IMG/VR virus record: IMGVR_UViG_3300037245_002005
Coordinates: 1-49,304 of that record
Strand: one strand, 5' to 3'
From: a virus
Length of the DNA: 49,304 nt
In this document: positions 1-7,876 of the stretch, one piece after another
Position numbering within the stretch: the stretch's first letter is position 1
How the letters are laid out: each line of letters starts with the position of its first letter
Notes under the pieces: model-generated
What the model saw: the letters and a program-made list of their open reading frames with translations, nothing else
Told to the model about the DNA's origin: nothing
Database searches by the model: none
Program-made: the position numbers and the translations under genes

Positions 1-15
1 CCCTACACTCGTAGA
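1..15. repeat. 15-base terminal direct repeat, left copy; putative cos end
   Basis: CCCTACACTCGTAGA opens the window and is repeated exactly at 49290-49304. Inside it, CTAC (3-6) and GTAG (11-14) form a dyad centred at 8.5, while the repeat is centred at 8. Filled-in 5' cohesive ends of a cos phage would give such a short terminal repeat. The distance to the small terminase gene (264) resembles lambda, where cosN lies just upstream of nu1, and the large terminase is of the lambda gpA family. The alternative is a chance or assembly overlap of a circular molecule. Confidence 0.55.
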
Positions 16-24
16 CATTCAATT

Positions 25-49
25 TTTTAGGTGCGAAAGTTTTTTTTCG
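25..49 (+). other. TAGGTGC motif and small hairpin in cos-side leader
   Basis: TTTTAGGTGCGAAAG (25-39) closely matches TTTTAGGTGCAAAG at 47566-47579. CGAAA (34-38) can pair with TTTCG (45-49) as a weak hairpin. The role is unknown. It lies between the putative cos end and the GTTGAC boxes. Confidence 0.3.
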
Positions 50-51
50 TA

Positions 52-247
52 GTTGACAATCCACCCACACCCAATTTACACAAATTACATTAAAACATTT
101 ACACAAATAAGAATGAGTATCAAAGTATGCTATTCATCACGTTTCATTCAGTGCTTTGTGTTGACTATTATTATTACTAGCCTGTCAACTAGAGCCGGTT
201 TACAATTATTGGTTTACAAAAAAGGTTGACAGGTTGACAGGTTGACA
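52..247. promoter_or_regulatory. Cluster of six GTTGAC boxes upstream of terminase
   Basis: GTTGAC occurs at 52-57, 160-165, 225-230, 233-238 and 241-246, and inverted at 184-189. The last three are tandem 8-base repeats (GGTTGACA) that fill the -35 and spacer of the terminase promoter. The inverted copy CCTGTCAAC (181-189) pairs with GTTGACAGG. No gene fits in 16-263. By position these could be terminase small-subunit binding sites, like the lambda cosB R sites, or an operator. Both readings are inference. Confidence 0.5.
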
Positions 248-254
248 TTATAAT
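226..254 (+). promoter_or_regulatory. Sigma70 promoter of the terminase operon
   Basis: TTGACA at 226-231 and TATAAT at 249-254 are both full consensus and 17 bases apart. The expected start of transcription (about 261) lies only about 3 bases before the ATG at 264. No Shine-Dalgarno sequence is present, so the mRNA from this promoter would be nearly leaderless. Confidence 0.75.
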
Positions 255-263
255 ATATATTGT

Positions 264-977
264 ATGTTGGAACTGTCACAATCGGAATTTAGTAAACTAG
301 CAGGTGTTTCCCGTGCTGCCATTGGTAAAGCTGTAAAGTTTAAAAAACTATCTTTAAATAAAAATAAGAAAATAGATCCCAAGCATAAGTTATCAGTTAG
401 TTATATTAAGCAGCAAAAACAAAAAGGTAAATCAAAATCAGATTCTAAAAAATTAGATAGCAAAATTATTAAGGCACGTAATAATTTAATCAGTAAGCAG
501 TCAAAAAAGACTACTAAAAAACCATCTTCCAAAACTGGCAAGAATAAAAAAAAACCTGATGATTCTGAAGAACCTGATGTAAATAAAATAATAAATGAAA
601 TTGGTAAAGTTACTGAACAAGATAGAATTCGTGACCCTGGATTAAAATACTTAACTAAAGCTGAACTTGAACGGCAAAAGATAATTGAAGATATATTGCA
701 ACGGCAAATTAAAAATGATAAAGATCGGGAAAAATTGATTGATCGTGATTTTGTGAAAAGAATGTTTTTAGAATTATACAATATTGATGTTAATGAGTTT
801 CTTCAGTTACCAGCATTGTTATCTTCAAAGGTGTGCACTATATTCAAAGATGATGATCCGAAAAAAATAATGCAATTAAATGAAACTATAGAAAAAGAGT
901 TATACAGATCCCAGAAACATATTAAAAAAGAGATTGATAAATTTTTAGAGAAAATGCAAAAGGATGCTAAAGTATGA
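264..977 (+). CDS. Terminase small subunit (Nu1-like)
   Basis: DNA-recognition subunit of the packaging motor, partner of the large terminase at 1971. The N-terminus (about residues 4-25, QSEFSKLAGVSRAAIGKAV) is a helix-turn-helix of the Nu1 type. Residues 45-105 are a Lys/Ser-rich linker. The C-terminal half carries the LKYLTKAELER region and charged helices expected to contact the large subunit. At 237 aa it is longer than lambda Nu1 (181 aa), mostly because of the basic linker. The ATG has no Shine-Dalgarno sequence and sits 9 bases after a consensus -10. It overlaps the methyltransferase start by 4 bases. The family call rests on the HTH, the position and the partner gene. Confidence 0.8.
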   Translation: MLELSQSEFSKLAGVSRAAIGKAVKFKKLSLNKNKKIDPKHKLSVSYIKQQKQKGKSKSDSKKLDSKIIKARNNLISKQSKKTTKKPSSKTGKNKKKPDDSEEPDVNKIINEIGKVTEQDRIRDPGLKYLTKAELERQKIIEDILQRQIKNDKDREKLIDRDFVKRMFLELYNIDVNEFLQLPALLSSKVCTIFKDDDPKKIMQLNETIEKELYRSQKHIKKEIDKFLEKMQKDAKV

Positions 978-1978
978 AAAATATAAAATTATTAAATGGT
1001 GATTGTTTAATTGAAAGCGATTATATAGAGAGTGGAAGTGTTGATTTAATTTTAACAGATTTACCTTATGGAACGATTAAAGGACTTGGCGTTGGTATAA
1101 AAAAATACGATAGACTTTCTAGTAGTAATTGGGATGTTGTAATTGATACAAAAAAAATAATGGAAATATCAAATAGAATATTAAGAAAAAATGGTAAAAT
1201 GATTTTATTTGCTAATCAACCTTTTACAACAGAATTAATATCCAAAGCAATTCCAAATTTACCATATTCTTATAATATGTATTGGGATAAAATGCACTTC
1301 GCTAATTGTTTGCTAGTAAATAAAGCTCCTGTGAGTTATGTTGAGGATGTTTTAATGTTTAGTAAAAACAATCAAAAACATGACTTTGAGGGTTTTCATC
1401 CATTAAGACCGTATTTTAAAAATGTTCTTTGTTTTATTGGACTTAACTTAAAGCAGGTAAATTTTAAATTAGGACACAGAAGAGCAGAACATACTTTTTA
1501 TGTTAATTCAACACAATATTTACTATGTACCGAAAAAACATATTTAGAATTGATTAAAGTATTTGGTATTGATAAGATGTCAGGCTTTATGTCATTTTTA
1601 GAATTAAAGGAAATTGATGTAAAATATAGATCTGGGTTACTAAAAACAATGAATGATAAATTTCCAAGCACTTTTAATCTTTGGCAAGGAAGCAAATACA
1701 AGAGCAACATATTAAAATATAAAAAAGATTGCAATGGATATCATCCAACCCAAAAACCAATATTATTATTAGAGGATTTAATAAAAACTTTCAGTAATGA
1801 GAATAATTTAATTGCTGATCTAACTATGGGAAGTGGATCTACTGGTGTGGCGTGTGTAAATACAAAACGAAAGTTTATAGGAATAGAAAAAGACGATAAA
1901 TATTATAGTATAGCACATTCTCGCATTAAAAAATCTGAAAACAAAAAAACGGAAAGTCTTATAAATTATTATGAGTAA
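974..1978 (+). CDS. DNA adenine/cytosine-N4 methyltransferase (beta class)
   Basis: Probable N6-adenine or N4-cytosine methyltransferase using S-adenosylmethionine. The catalytic motif DLPYG (residues 29-33) comes first, and the AdoMet motif around LTMGSGSTGVAC lies near residue 285; this order defines the beta class. The region between (about 110-260) is long and would hold the target recognition domain. It is inserted between the two terminase genes, overlapping both (4 and 8 bases), so it is co-expressed late. Likely roles are protection of phage DNA from host restriction, or marking DNA near packaging. The target site cannot be read from sequence. Confidence 0.85.
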   Translation: MKNIKLLNGDCLIESDYIESGSVDLILTDLPYGTIKGLGVGIKKYDRLSSSNWDVVIDTKKIMEISNRILRKNGKMILFANQPFTTELISKAIPNLPYSYNMYWDKMHFANCLLVNKAPVSYVEDVLMFSKNNQKHDFEGFHPLRPYFKNVLCFIGLNLKQVNFKLGHRRAEHTFYVNSTQYLLCTEKTYLELIKVFGIDKMSGFMSFLELKEIDVKYRSGLLKTMNDKFPSTFNLWQGSKYKSNILKYKKDCNGYHPTQKPILLLEDLIKTFSNENNLIADLTMGSGSTGVACVNTKRKFIGIEKDDKYYSIAHSRIKKSENKKTESLINYYE

Positions 1979-4046
1979 TCTTGATTTATCGTTTTTATCT
2001 GATTTAAATTTTATAAAAGACCTAAACAGCCAAAAACCAACAGAACCACCAATTGGATTAATATCAGAGTTTATATCTGAACACCGTGTGATGCCATCCG
2101 GCACACCTTTTCCTGGTGCAGTAGATTTATCATTGACCCCATTTGCTATAGAGTGGATGGATAACATGTCTCCATATTCACCAGTACAACATCAAGCGAT
2201 TAAGAAAGCAGCACAGGTTGCTGCAACATTTGCTATTGAATGTATCATTGCTTATTGGATGCGAGAATACCCCACAGCGATTTTATACATGTCAGCAACT
2301 GAAAAGCTGCTTGAAAAATGGGCAACCAAAAGACTAGAACCGATGATTGATAGTTGTGGTATTAGGGATAAAATACTTCAAAATGCTGAAAATACTTTTG
2401 GTAAAAAAAGCAGAAGAACTGGTGATAAAACTTTTAGTAAATTATTTATTGGTGGTTTCCTTGAAATGGCTTCTGCACAATCTGCAAGTTCACAAAGATC
2501 TGATTCAATAAGGGTTTTAATCCGTGATGAAACTGAAGGTGCACCAAAGCAATTAACAACAGGTGAAGGTTCTTGGCTTGATACATCTGGTGCAAGGGTT
2601 AAATTTTTTGGACCACGTAAAAAAATAACTGACTTATCAACACCAGCATTATCAAAAGGTAGTTATATTGATGAAGCATATAACAATGGTGACAAAAGAT
2701 TGTATATGGTACCATGTCCAATGTGTGGGAAAAAACAGCCACTTTACGAAATACCGGAAGAAGGTAATCATGGACTGAGAGCAGACAGAAAAGGTGGTGT
2801 TATAGAAAGCGTGTATTATTTATGTGAGTTTTGCCATGATGCAATATTCGATACATCGAAATATCAAATGTTTAATGGTGGCAAATGGCAACCAACTGCT
2901 GTTTCAATGTCTAATGTGTATAGATCTTATTATATTAATTCACTTTATTCACCAACAGGAACAGTTACATGGCGTGACTACTATGATCAATGGGATAAAA
3001 TAAAAACAGACCCTGATAAAGAAAGAGGTTTTAATAATTTGTGGGCTGGTTTAAGTCATGAAGAAACTGGATCAAGACCAAAAATTGAATCTATTCATCA
3101 TCTAAGGGGTAAATATGAAGAAGGTTCAATTCCTGATGATGTATTATTTTTAACTGCTTCTGTTGATGTTCAGATTGGTAAAGAAGAATATCGTAAAATG
3201 ACAATTGAAGATTTAGAGCTTGAAATAGCTGATGCAAAGAAAAAAGGAAAAGTGTTGCCGTTCCCACGGCTTGAATTAGAAATACTTGGTCATGGTTATG
3301 GTTATAGAACTTGGTCAATAATGTATAAACGCTTTGAAGGTGATATTTATGATTCTATAGAAACTGGTGCATGGGGTAAATTAACAGATTTTTATAAAGA
3401 TCTTGCAAAAGATTCTGACATTGTAAATGATGGTTTTAGAATGCCTAGTATAAAACGTTCAGATGGTTATAATTTCGAGATACCAATAACATTTATTGAT
3501 GCTGGTGATGGTAATATGAAGGATATAGTTTATAATTATACACACCAGTTTTCTGGCTTTTATCCTTCAATGGGTGTTAATAAGTTATCAGACATTCATA
3601 AACGTGGCGATGTTGAGACAACACATGACAGGGCACGATATAAAATTAAAAAAGTTGGATCAGATTTGTTTGCATATATTATTGCCACAAATCATTATAA
3701 AAAAGCTATCTATCATAGGTCTAAAACTGGCCGTCAATCATTTGGGCAACAGCGCCCGGCATTTATGGATCACCCAAAAGAATATGATGAAAGATATTTT
3801 AAAATGCTTTTTGCTGAAGAACATTTATCTGATGGTTCATTTGATGCAAAAGGTAGACCGAATGAAGCATTAGATTTAAAAGTATATAATATGTGTGCTG
3901 GTGATGTTTGGCTTGATATGTTGGTTGACCATTGGCGCAGAGTTAAACATGATCAGGGGCATAGCATTCAGCAATGTAAAAATGAAATAGATACAGTTTG
4001 GGTTTTAAAGTATCTTGAAGACATTACAAAAAAACAGAAAACTTAA
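1971..4046 (+). CDS. Terminase large subunit (lambda gpA family)
   Basis: ATPase and nuclease of the packaging motor. The N-terminal ATPase domain has a deviant Walker A, KAAQVAATF (residues 79-87). It aligns with lambda KSARVGYSK: the leading Lys is kept, but the Gly and the final Lys are not. A Walker B-like LIRDET lies at 183-188. A zinc-ribbon-like pair (CPMC, later CEFC) lies near residues 250-290. The C-terminal nuclease domain starts with SVDVQ and continues with FIDAGDGN, both typical of the gpA family. At 691 aa it is close to lambda gpA (641 aa). gpA-type terminases normally cut at cos, which agrees with the terminal repeat. Confidence 0.93.
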   Translation: MSNLDLSFLSDLNFIKDLNSQKPTEPPIGLISEFISEHRVMPSGTPFPGAVDLSLTPFAIEWMDNMSPYSPVQHQAIKKAAQVAATFAIECIIAYWMREYPTAILYMSATEKLLEKWATKRLEPMIDSCGIRDKILQNAENTFGKKSRRTGDKTFSKLFIGGFLEMASAQSASSQRSDSIRVLIRDETEGAPKQLTTGEGSWLDTSGARVKFFGPRKKITDLSTPALSKGSYIDEAYNNGDKRLYMVPCPMCGKKQPLYEIPEEGNHGLRADRKGGVIESVYYLCEFCHDAIFDTSKYQMFNGGKWQPTAVSMSNVYRSYYINSLYSPTGTVTWRDYYDQWDKIKTDPDKERGFNNLWAGLSHEETGSRPKIESIHHLRGKYEEGSIPDDVLFLTASVDVQIGKEEYRKMTIEDLELEIADAKKKGKVLPFPRLELEILGHGYGYRTWSIMYKRFEGDIYDSIETGAWGKLTDFYKDLAKDSDIVNDGFRMPSIKRSDGYNFEIPITFIDAGDGNMKDIVYNYTHQFSGFYPSMGVNKLSDIHKRGDVETTHDRARYKIKKVGSDLFAYIIATNHYKKAIYHRSKTGRQSFGQQRPAFMDHPKEYDERYFKMLFAEEHLSDGSFDAKGRPNEALDLKVYNMCAGDVWLDMLVDHWRRVKHDQGHSIQQCKNEIDTVWVLKYLEDITKKQKT

Positions 4047-4075
4047 TTGACTTTTTTTAGGATATGAAATATAAT
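4047..4075 (+). promoter_or_regulatory. Putative promoter before the gpW-like gene
   Basis: TTGACT (4047-4052) and TATAAT (4070-4075) are 17 bases apart in the 34-base gap after the large terminase. The expected transcription start falls at the ATG at 4081, so a transcript from here would be leaderless. The only Shine-Dalgarno-like AGGA is too far upstream. Confidence 0.5.
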
Positions 4076-4080
4076 TAACT

Positions 4081-4356
4081 ATGTCTTGTCTTTCAGCCAC
4101 CAGAAGAACCGCATTAATTGCACGTAGAGATAAATTGATAGCACAGATTGCTGCAGCTGAAACAACTTTAGACAATGCAATTGAACGTGGTCATCTAACT
4201 AGTATTGAAATGGATAGTGGTGATGGAAAAGAAAAATCATCATATAGAAACCCGGAAGATTTAAGAAAGTTTATAAATAATCTTGAACTAAGTCTTGAAA
4301 GAGTGTTAAATACTTTGGCCTGTCGTGGCGTTGTTAATTTTGCATTGAGGCGATAA
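4081..4356 (+). CDS. gpW-like head-tail connector protein
   Basis: Small head-completion protein, expected to bind the portal and complete the connector. In 91 aa it shows a first helix, then a short turn with DGKE and YRNPEDLRKFINNLELSL. This matches the gpW pattern of a short beta turn followed by S/N-x-x-DL-x-x-Y/F-I-x-x-LE. It lies between large terminase and portal exactly as W does in lambda. Its stop and the portal start share TAATG. Similarity is by pattern and position, not alignment. Confidence 0.7.
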   Translation: MSCLSATRRTALIARRDKLIAQIAAAETTLDNAIERGHLTSIEMDSGDGKEKSSYRNPEDLRKFINNLELSLERVLNTLACRGVVNFALRR

Positions 4357-6026
4357 TGGATTTTTTTGGCTATCAAGTAACATTACCATCATTTAAAAAA
4401 GTTGTACCAACTAAAGGTGTAAATGCTAATAGTCCACAAAATAATTTTAGGGTTGGTAGTAATCGGTCTGGTTCACAGGGTGGTGATTATCGTTCTGCTG
4501 GTGCTAAATGGCCGGGTGGGCTTCCTTCTTCTTATGGTGAATTTACCTATGATCATTATGCTTTACGTCAAAATGGGCGGTCAGCATATCAAGATTCAAT
4601 TCATGCGCATGGACTAGTTACAAGATGGGCAGATTCTGTTGCCGATACTGGTTTAAGATTAGATTGTAATCCACTTCATAGAGTTTTAGGTATAACAGCC
4701 AAAGCAAGAGATATATGGGCAGCAGATACTGAAGAACGTTTTAATTTATGGGCAGTCAGCAAAAATCAAAATAGACCAAATGTTTTAAATTTTTATCAAT
4801 CGCATAGGTTTTATCAAAGAAATAAAAAAAGAGATGGTGAAAATTTCATTAGATTCTACTATGCAAATGATATTGATTTAATAAATAAGCTACAATTTGA
4901 GTTTATAGATCCAAATCAAATCCGTGGTGATGCATATACTAGTACACTTGGTCCATTTGCAAATGAAGATGGTATTGGTCGTGATGATCGAGGACGTGAA
5001 GTTGATTATAAGGTTTGGAACACTAAATTGGTTGATGGTGTTTCTTCTGTAAATTATGGAACTATTCCACGTATAGGACCTAAATCAAAACGGATAATGA
5101 TGCTTCATTGTTATGAACCAGAATATTGTGGTCAACAACGTGGATTTTCAGGGCTTGCACATTTTATTCAAGAGTTTTCAAAGGTTACAGATTTTACTTC
5201 TGCACAAATCCAAAAAGCTATAAATCAAAGTAATATTGTTTTTACTGTTGAAAATCAAATTCAAGATCCTAGTAATCCAACAGCAGATATGCCAATGACA
5301 AGGCCGGGTGGTCAAGCTTGGGGTCAAAAAGCATCAACAACTGAAGGTGCAGGTTCACTTGCAGACTCATGTTTTGATCCTACATTAGAACATAGTTCTT
5401 TACCTGAAGTAGAATTTAATGTTCCAGGAAGCACATCTTTTTTTAATACCCGTCAAGGTGATAAATTAACACCAGTAAAAGACACTGCACCATCTGATGG
5501 TTTTGGTGAGTTTATGGATTCTTTTCTATCTAATTTAGTTTCATCAGATTCAATGCCTTTAAGTGTTTATAAAATGAAAATGGAATCGTCTTACTCTGCA
5601 GCACGTGGTGAACTACTTCTTTTTTATCGTTCTGTAATGATACAAAGAGAGGAACAATCATCTGATTATCTTAATCCTACGTTTGAAATGTGGTTGTGGG
5701 AAGAGATTGCTGCAGGAAGAATAAAAGCGCCCGGATTTGCTAAAGATCCTATATTAAGGGCTGCTTGGCTTAATTGTTCTTGGATTGGTGCACCGATGCC
5801 AAATATTGATATGTTACGTACTGCAAAAGGTGAAAAAGAATATCTTGCAATGGATTATACCACTGGTGAACGTGGGGCAAGGGAACATAATGGTTCTGAT
5901 TTTAAAGCAAATACATTAAAAAATAAAAAAAGTTTTGAAGAAATGCCAGCGCCCTTTTGGCTTAAGGATGAACGGCTTTCAAAACAGGGAGAAAATAACG
6001 ATGGCAAATCCACAATACCCGGTTAA
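4356..6026 (+). CDS. Portal protein (lambda gpB-like)
   Basis: Dodecameric channel at one capsid vertex and docking site for the terminase. The N-terminal part contains the RWADSVADTGLRL region and a wing-like middle with HCYEPEYCGQQRG. The C-terminal half includes SLPLSVYKMKMESSYSAARG-like residues, the region that marks lambda-type portals around the crown and clip. Its 556 aa match the family (lambda gpB 533 aa). The gene order terminase, gpW, portal is lambda-like. It overlaps the next gene by 26 bases. Confidence 0.9.
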   Translation: MDFFGYQVTLPSFKKVVPTKGVNANSPQNNFRVGSNRSGSQGGDYRSAGAKWPGGLPSSYGEFTYDHYALRQNGRSAYQDSIHAHGLVTRWADSVADTGLRLDCNPLHRVLGITAKARDIWAADTEERFNLWAVSKNQNRPNVLNFYQSHRFYQRNKKRDGENFIRFYYANDIDLINKLQFEFIDPNQIRGDAYTSTLGPFANEDGIGRDDRGREVDYKVWNTKLVDGVSSVNYGTIPRIGPKSKRIMMLHCYEPEYCGQQRGFSGLAHFIQEFSKVTDFTSAQIQKAINQSNIVFTVENQIQDPSNPTADMPMTRPGGQAWGQKASTTEGAGSLADSCFDPTLEHSSLPEVEFNVPGSTSFFNTRQGDKLTPVKDTAPSDGFGEFMDSFLSNLVSSDSMPLSVYKMKMESSYSAARGELLLFYRSVMIQREEQSSDYLNPTFEMWLWEEIAAGRIKAPGFAKDPILRAAWLNCSWIGAPMPNIDMLRTAKGEKEYLAMDYTTGERGAREHNGSDFKANTLKNKKSFEEMPAPFWLKDERLSKQGENNDGKSTIPG

Positions 6027-6267
6027 TATAGCCGCTGGTGCATGGGTAAAAGTTGCAACAAACGTTACAACAGGTGTAATACATAAGATGTTAAAAGGGA
6101 CATATTTTCAGACCTATAGACTGACTGGTGAAGATGCACCGATAACAAAAGATGAAGCTGTGAAAGTGTTTATGGATAAGCCATTAACTGAAGACATTTT
6201 ATCGTCTGTTGGTATTGATGTTTATATATGGAATGATGTCGTTGGAATCATTCGGGTTGATGTATAA
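6001..6267 (+). CDS. Small hypothetical virion-region protein
   Basis: 88 aa starting MANPQYPVN. This ATG is chosen over an upstream one at 5935 because GGGAG precedes it, while the upstream start would lie inside the portal gene. The protein looks like a small mixed alpha/beta domain without signal peptide or membrane segment (NVTTGVIHKMLKGTYFQTYR, later VGIDVYIWNDVVGIIRV). It overlaps the portal end and abuts the next start. Lambda has no gene here. A head-associated role is inferred from position only. Confidence 0.6.
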   Translation: MANPQYPVNIAAGAWVKVATNVTTGVIHKMLKGTYFQTYRLTGEDAPITKDEAVKVFMDKPLTEDILSSVGIDVYIWNDVVGIIRVDV

Positions 6268-7010
6268 TGATTGGCAATAAGGGCATTTTTGGGATAACCA
6301 AAGGTCCAGGGTATAATGTAATAAATAAATTTGGTGTAAATCTTGATATAGATACAGGTTCTACGCCTGAAACTATATGGGCACATGGCGGAGTATTTCC
6401 TTTCATTGATGCTGGTATTGCAATGGACATTGTTTCTTCTAGTGCGAATGATACACTTGAAGGAACGGGCGCGCAAAAAATAAGAGTAACATTCTATCAA
6501 GCAGATAATACGGAAATAATTCAAGATTTTGATATGGATGGCGTAACACCTGTTCAAATTAATGATGATATTAAAATTTGTACTCGTATTGAAGTTATTC
6601 AGACAGGCGCAGGTATGTCGAACGCTGGTGAAATAAATCTTGTCGATAGAGCTACAGGACTGGTTGTTTACCAATCTGTAGAAATTGGCGAAGGACAAAC
6701 TTTGTCTGCTATACAGATTTGTCCTAAAAACAAAAAAGGGCTTGTTAGGAAACACACTGTTACTTATGCAAAAGAACAAAATCCACTGGGATCTGCTGAT
6801 ATTAGATTTAATATAAGAAAATCAAACGGGTCAATACTTGTCAAGCATTCTACCGTAATTTCTGCTATAAAAGATTTTGACAAAGTTAAATATGATGTTG
6901 GCGGAATAGAAATGTCAGAAGGTGATATTTTTTATTGCGAATGTATTGCTGTAACCGCTGCTGACACTCCAATTGAAGCCCGTTTTGATATAGAATTTCA
7001 GGATAGTTAA
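6267..7010 (+). CDS. Beta-rich phage structural protein
   Basis: 247 aa, mostly beta-strand-like, with no signal peptide. Residues 38-70 (ETIWAHGGVFPF then VSSSANDTLEGTGAQKIRV) match a motif set I recall from virion structural proteins of several marine phages, in which an IWxxGGxYPF-like segment is followed by SSSAxDTxxGTGARTV. It therefore probably coats or decorates the virion, perhaps the head or a head fibre. It sits between portal and prohead protease, where lambda has nothing, next to another beta-rich gene. Confidence 0.6.
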   Translation: MIGNKGIFGITKGPGYNVINKFGVNLDIDTGSTPETIWAHGGVFPFIDAGIAMDIVSSSANDTLEGTGAQKIRVTFYQADNTEIIQDFDMDGVTPVQINDDIKICTRIEVIQTGAGMSNAGEINLVDRATGLVVYQSVEIGEGQTLSAIQICPKNKKGLVRKHTVTYAKEQNPLGSADIRFNIRKSNGSILVKHSTVISAIKDFDKVKYDVGGIEMSEGDIFYCECIAVTAADTPIEARFDIEFQDS

Positions 7011-7011
7011 A

Positions 7012-7773
7012 GTGATAGGGGCAGGAAGAAAAGAATTTGACGTTAACATTCAGGATCAAACAACTGAACCAATAAATGATTATTTCCTGCAATCAATTTC
7101 TAATTTTTCACTTGTTGTTGATACTGGCGTAAGCGGAACAACAAATTTGATTTTTACTTTTACGGCAGCAGTAGGTCATTTATTGATAGTAGGAAAAGAA
7201 CTAATATTGCTGGATGTTGCGTCTGATCGGAGTTTATATGCGGTAGTAGTTGGTGTTGCTGGTGACGACATTACAATTGACAGACCAATAGATCATGATT
7301 TTAAATCAGTTTCTACACTTGGACGAATAACTACATCCCAAATGAATGTAGCTGGAAGCCAAGCATCACCACAAATCTTTTCAGTAAGAGCAGGATCTAT
7401 TCCACAAGATTTTACAAAATTTAAAATAACAATGACTGATAACTCTGCTATGGACGATGAAAAGTTTGGTGGTTTGGCTGCACTAACAAATGGATTAGTT
7501 TTTAGAATTAATAATAGCTTTCAGAAAACAATCTTTACGTTTAAAAAGAATGGCGATTTTGCACAGTACGGTGCGACAAAATACCCTGACAAAGTTCCGG
7601 CAGGTACGTTTGCATTTAATGCATCTCTTGATTTTGGTGGACAAAATCAAAGGGGCGTTGTTTTGAGAATATCTGATACTGATGTTTTGCAATGGATTGT
7701 AACCGATGATTTAAGTGCAGGTGCTTCTTTTAGAATTTCTGCAATTGGGCATAAAACAAAAGGTGAGACATAA
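7012..7773 (+). CDS. Beta-rich structural protein, GTG start
   Basis: 253 aa, no signal peptide, high Thr/Ser/Val/Ile content and many short alternating segments typical of beta-sandwich virion proteins. The GTG at 7012 is one base after the preceding stop, with the purine stretch of the previous gene's end (AGGATAG) as ribosome site. Together with 6267 it forms an extra head-region cassette that ends just before a new promoter (7793). I do not recognise a specific family. A decoration or fibre role is inference. Confidence 0.55.
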   Translation: MIGAGRKEFDVNIQDQTTEPINDYFLQSISNFSLVVDTGVSGTTNLIFTFTAAVGHLLIVGKELILLDVASDRSLYAVVVGVAGDDITIDRPIDHDFKSVSTLGRITTSQMNVAGSQASPQIFSVRAGSIPQDFTKFKITMTDNSAMDDEKFGGLAALTNGLVFRINNSFQKTIFTFKKNGDFAQYGATKYPDKVPAGTFAFNASLDFGGQNQRGVVLRISDTDVLQWIVTDDLSAGASFRISAIGHKTKGET

Positions 7774-7792
7774 AAAAAAGTTAAAAAATGGT

Positions 7793-7821
7793 TTGACATA
7801 AAAATAGATATGTAGTATACT
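7793..7821 (+). promoter_or_regulatory. Internal sigma70 promoter for the capsid genes
   Basis: TTGACA (7793-7798) and TATACT (7816-7821) are 17 bases apart in the 103-base gap before the protease gene. The expected start is near 7828. It would boost protease, scaffold, decoration and major capsid expression over the genes upstream. Confidence 0.8.
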
Positions 7822-7833
7822 TTAGATAGTTCA

Positions 7834-7876
7834 GTTTGACATGGAGGTCAAACATTGCCCATGGAGGGGTTGCTGA
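7834..7876 (+). promoter_or_regulatory. Leader hairpin and 11-codon leader frame before the protease gene
   Basis: GTTTGAC (7834-7840) pairs perfectly with GTCAAAC (7847-7853) around the loop ATGGAG. CATGGAGG occurs at 7840-7847 and again at 7860-7867, where it serves as the ribosome site for ATG 7877. A frame of 11 codons (7841-7876, ending CPWRGC) stops at the base just before ATG 7877. Whether it is translated is unknown, since it has no clear ribosome site of its own. Confidence 0.4.
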
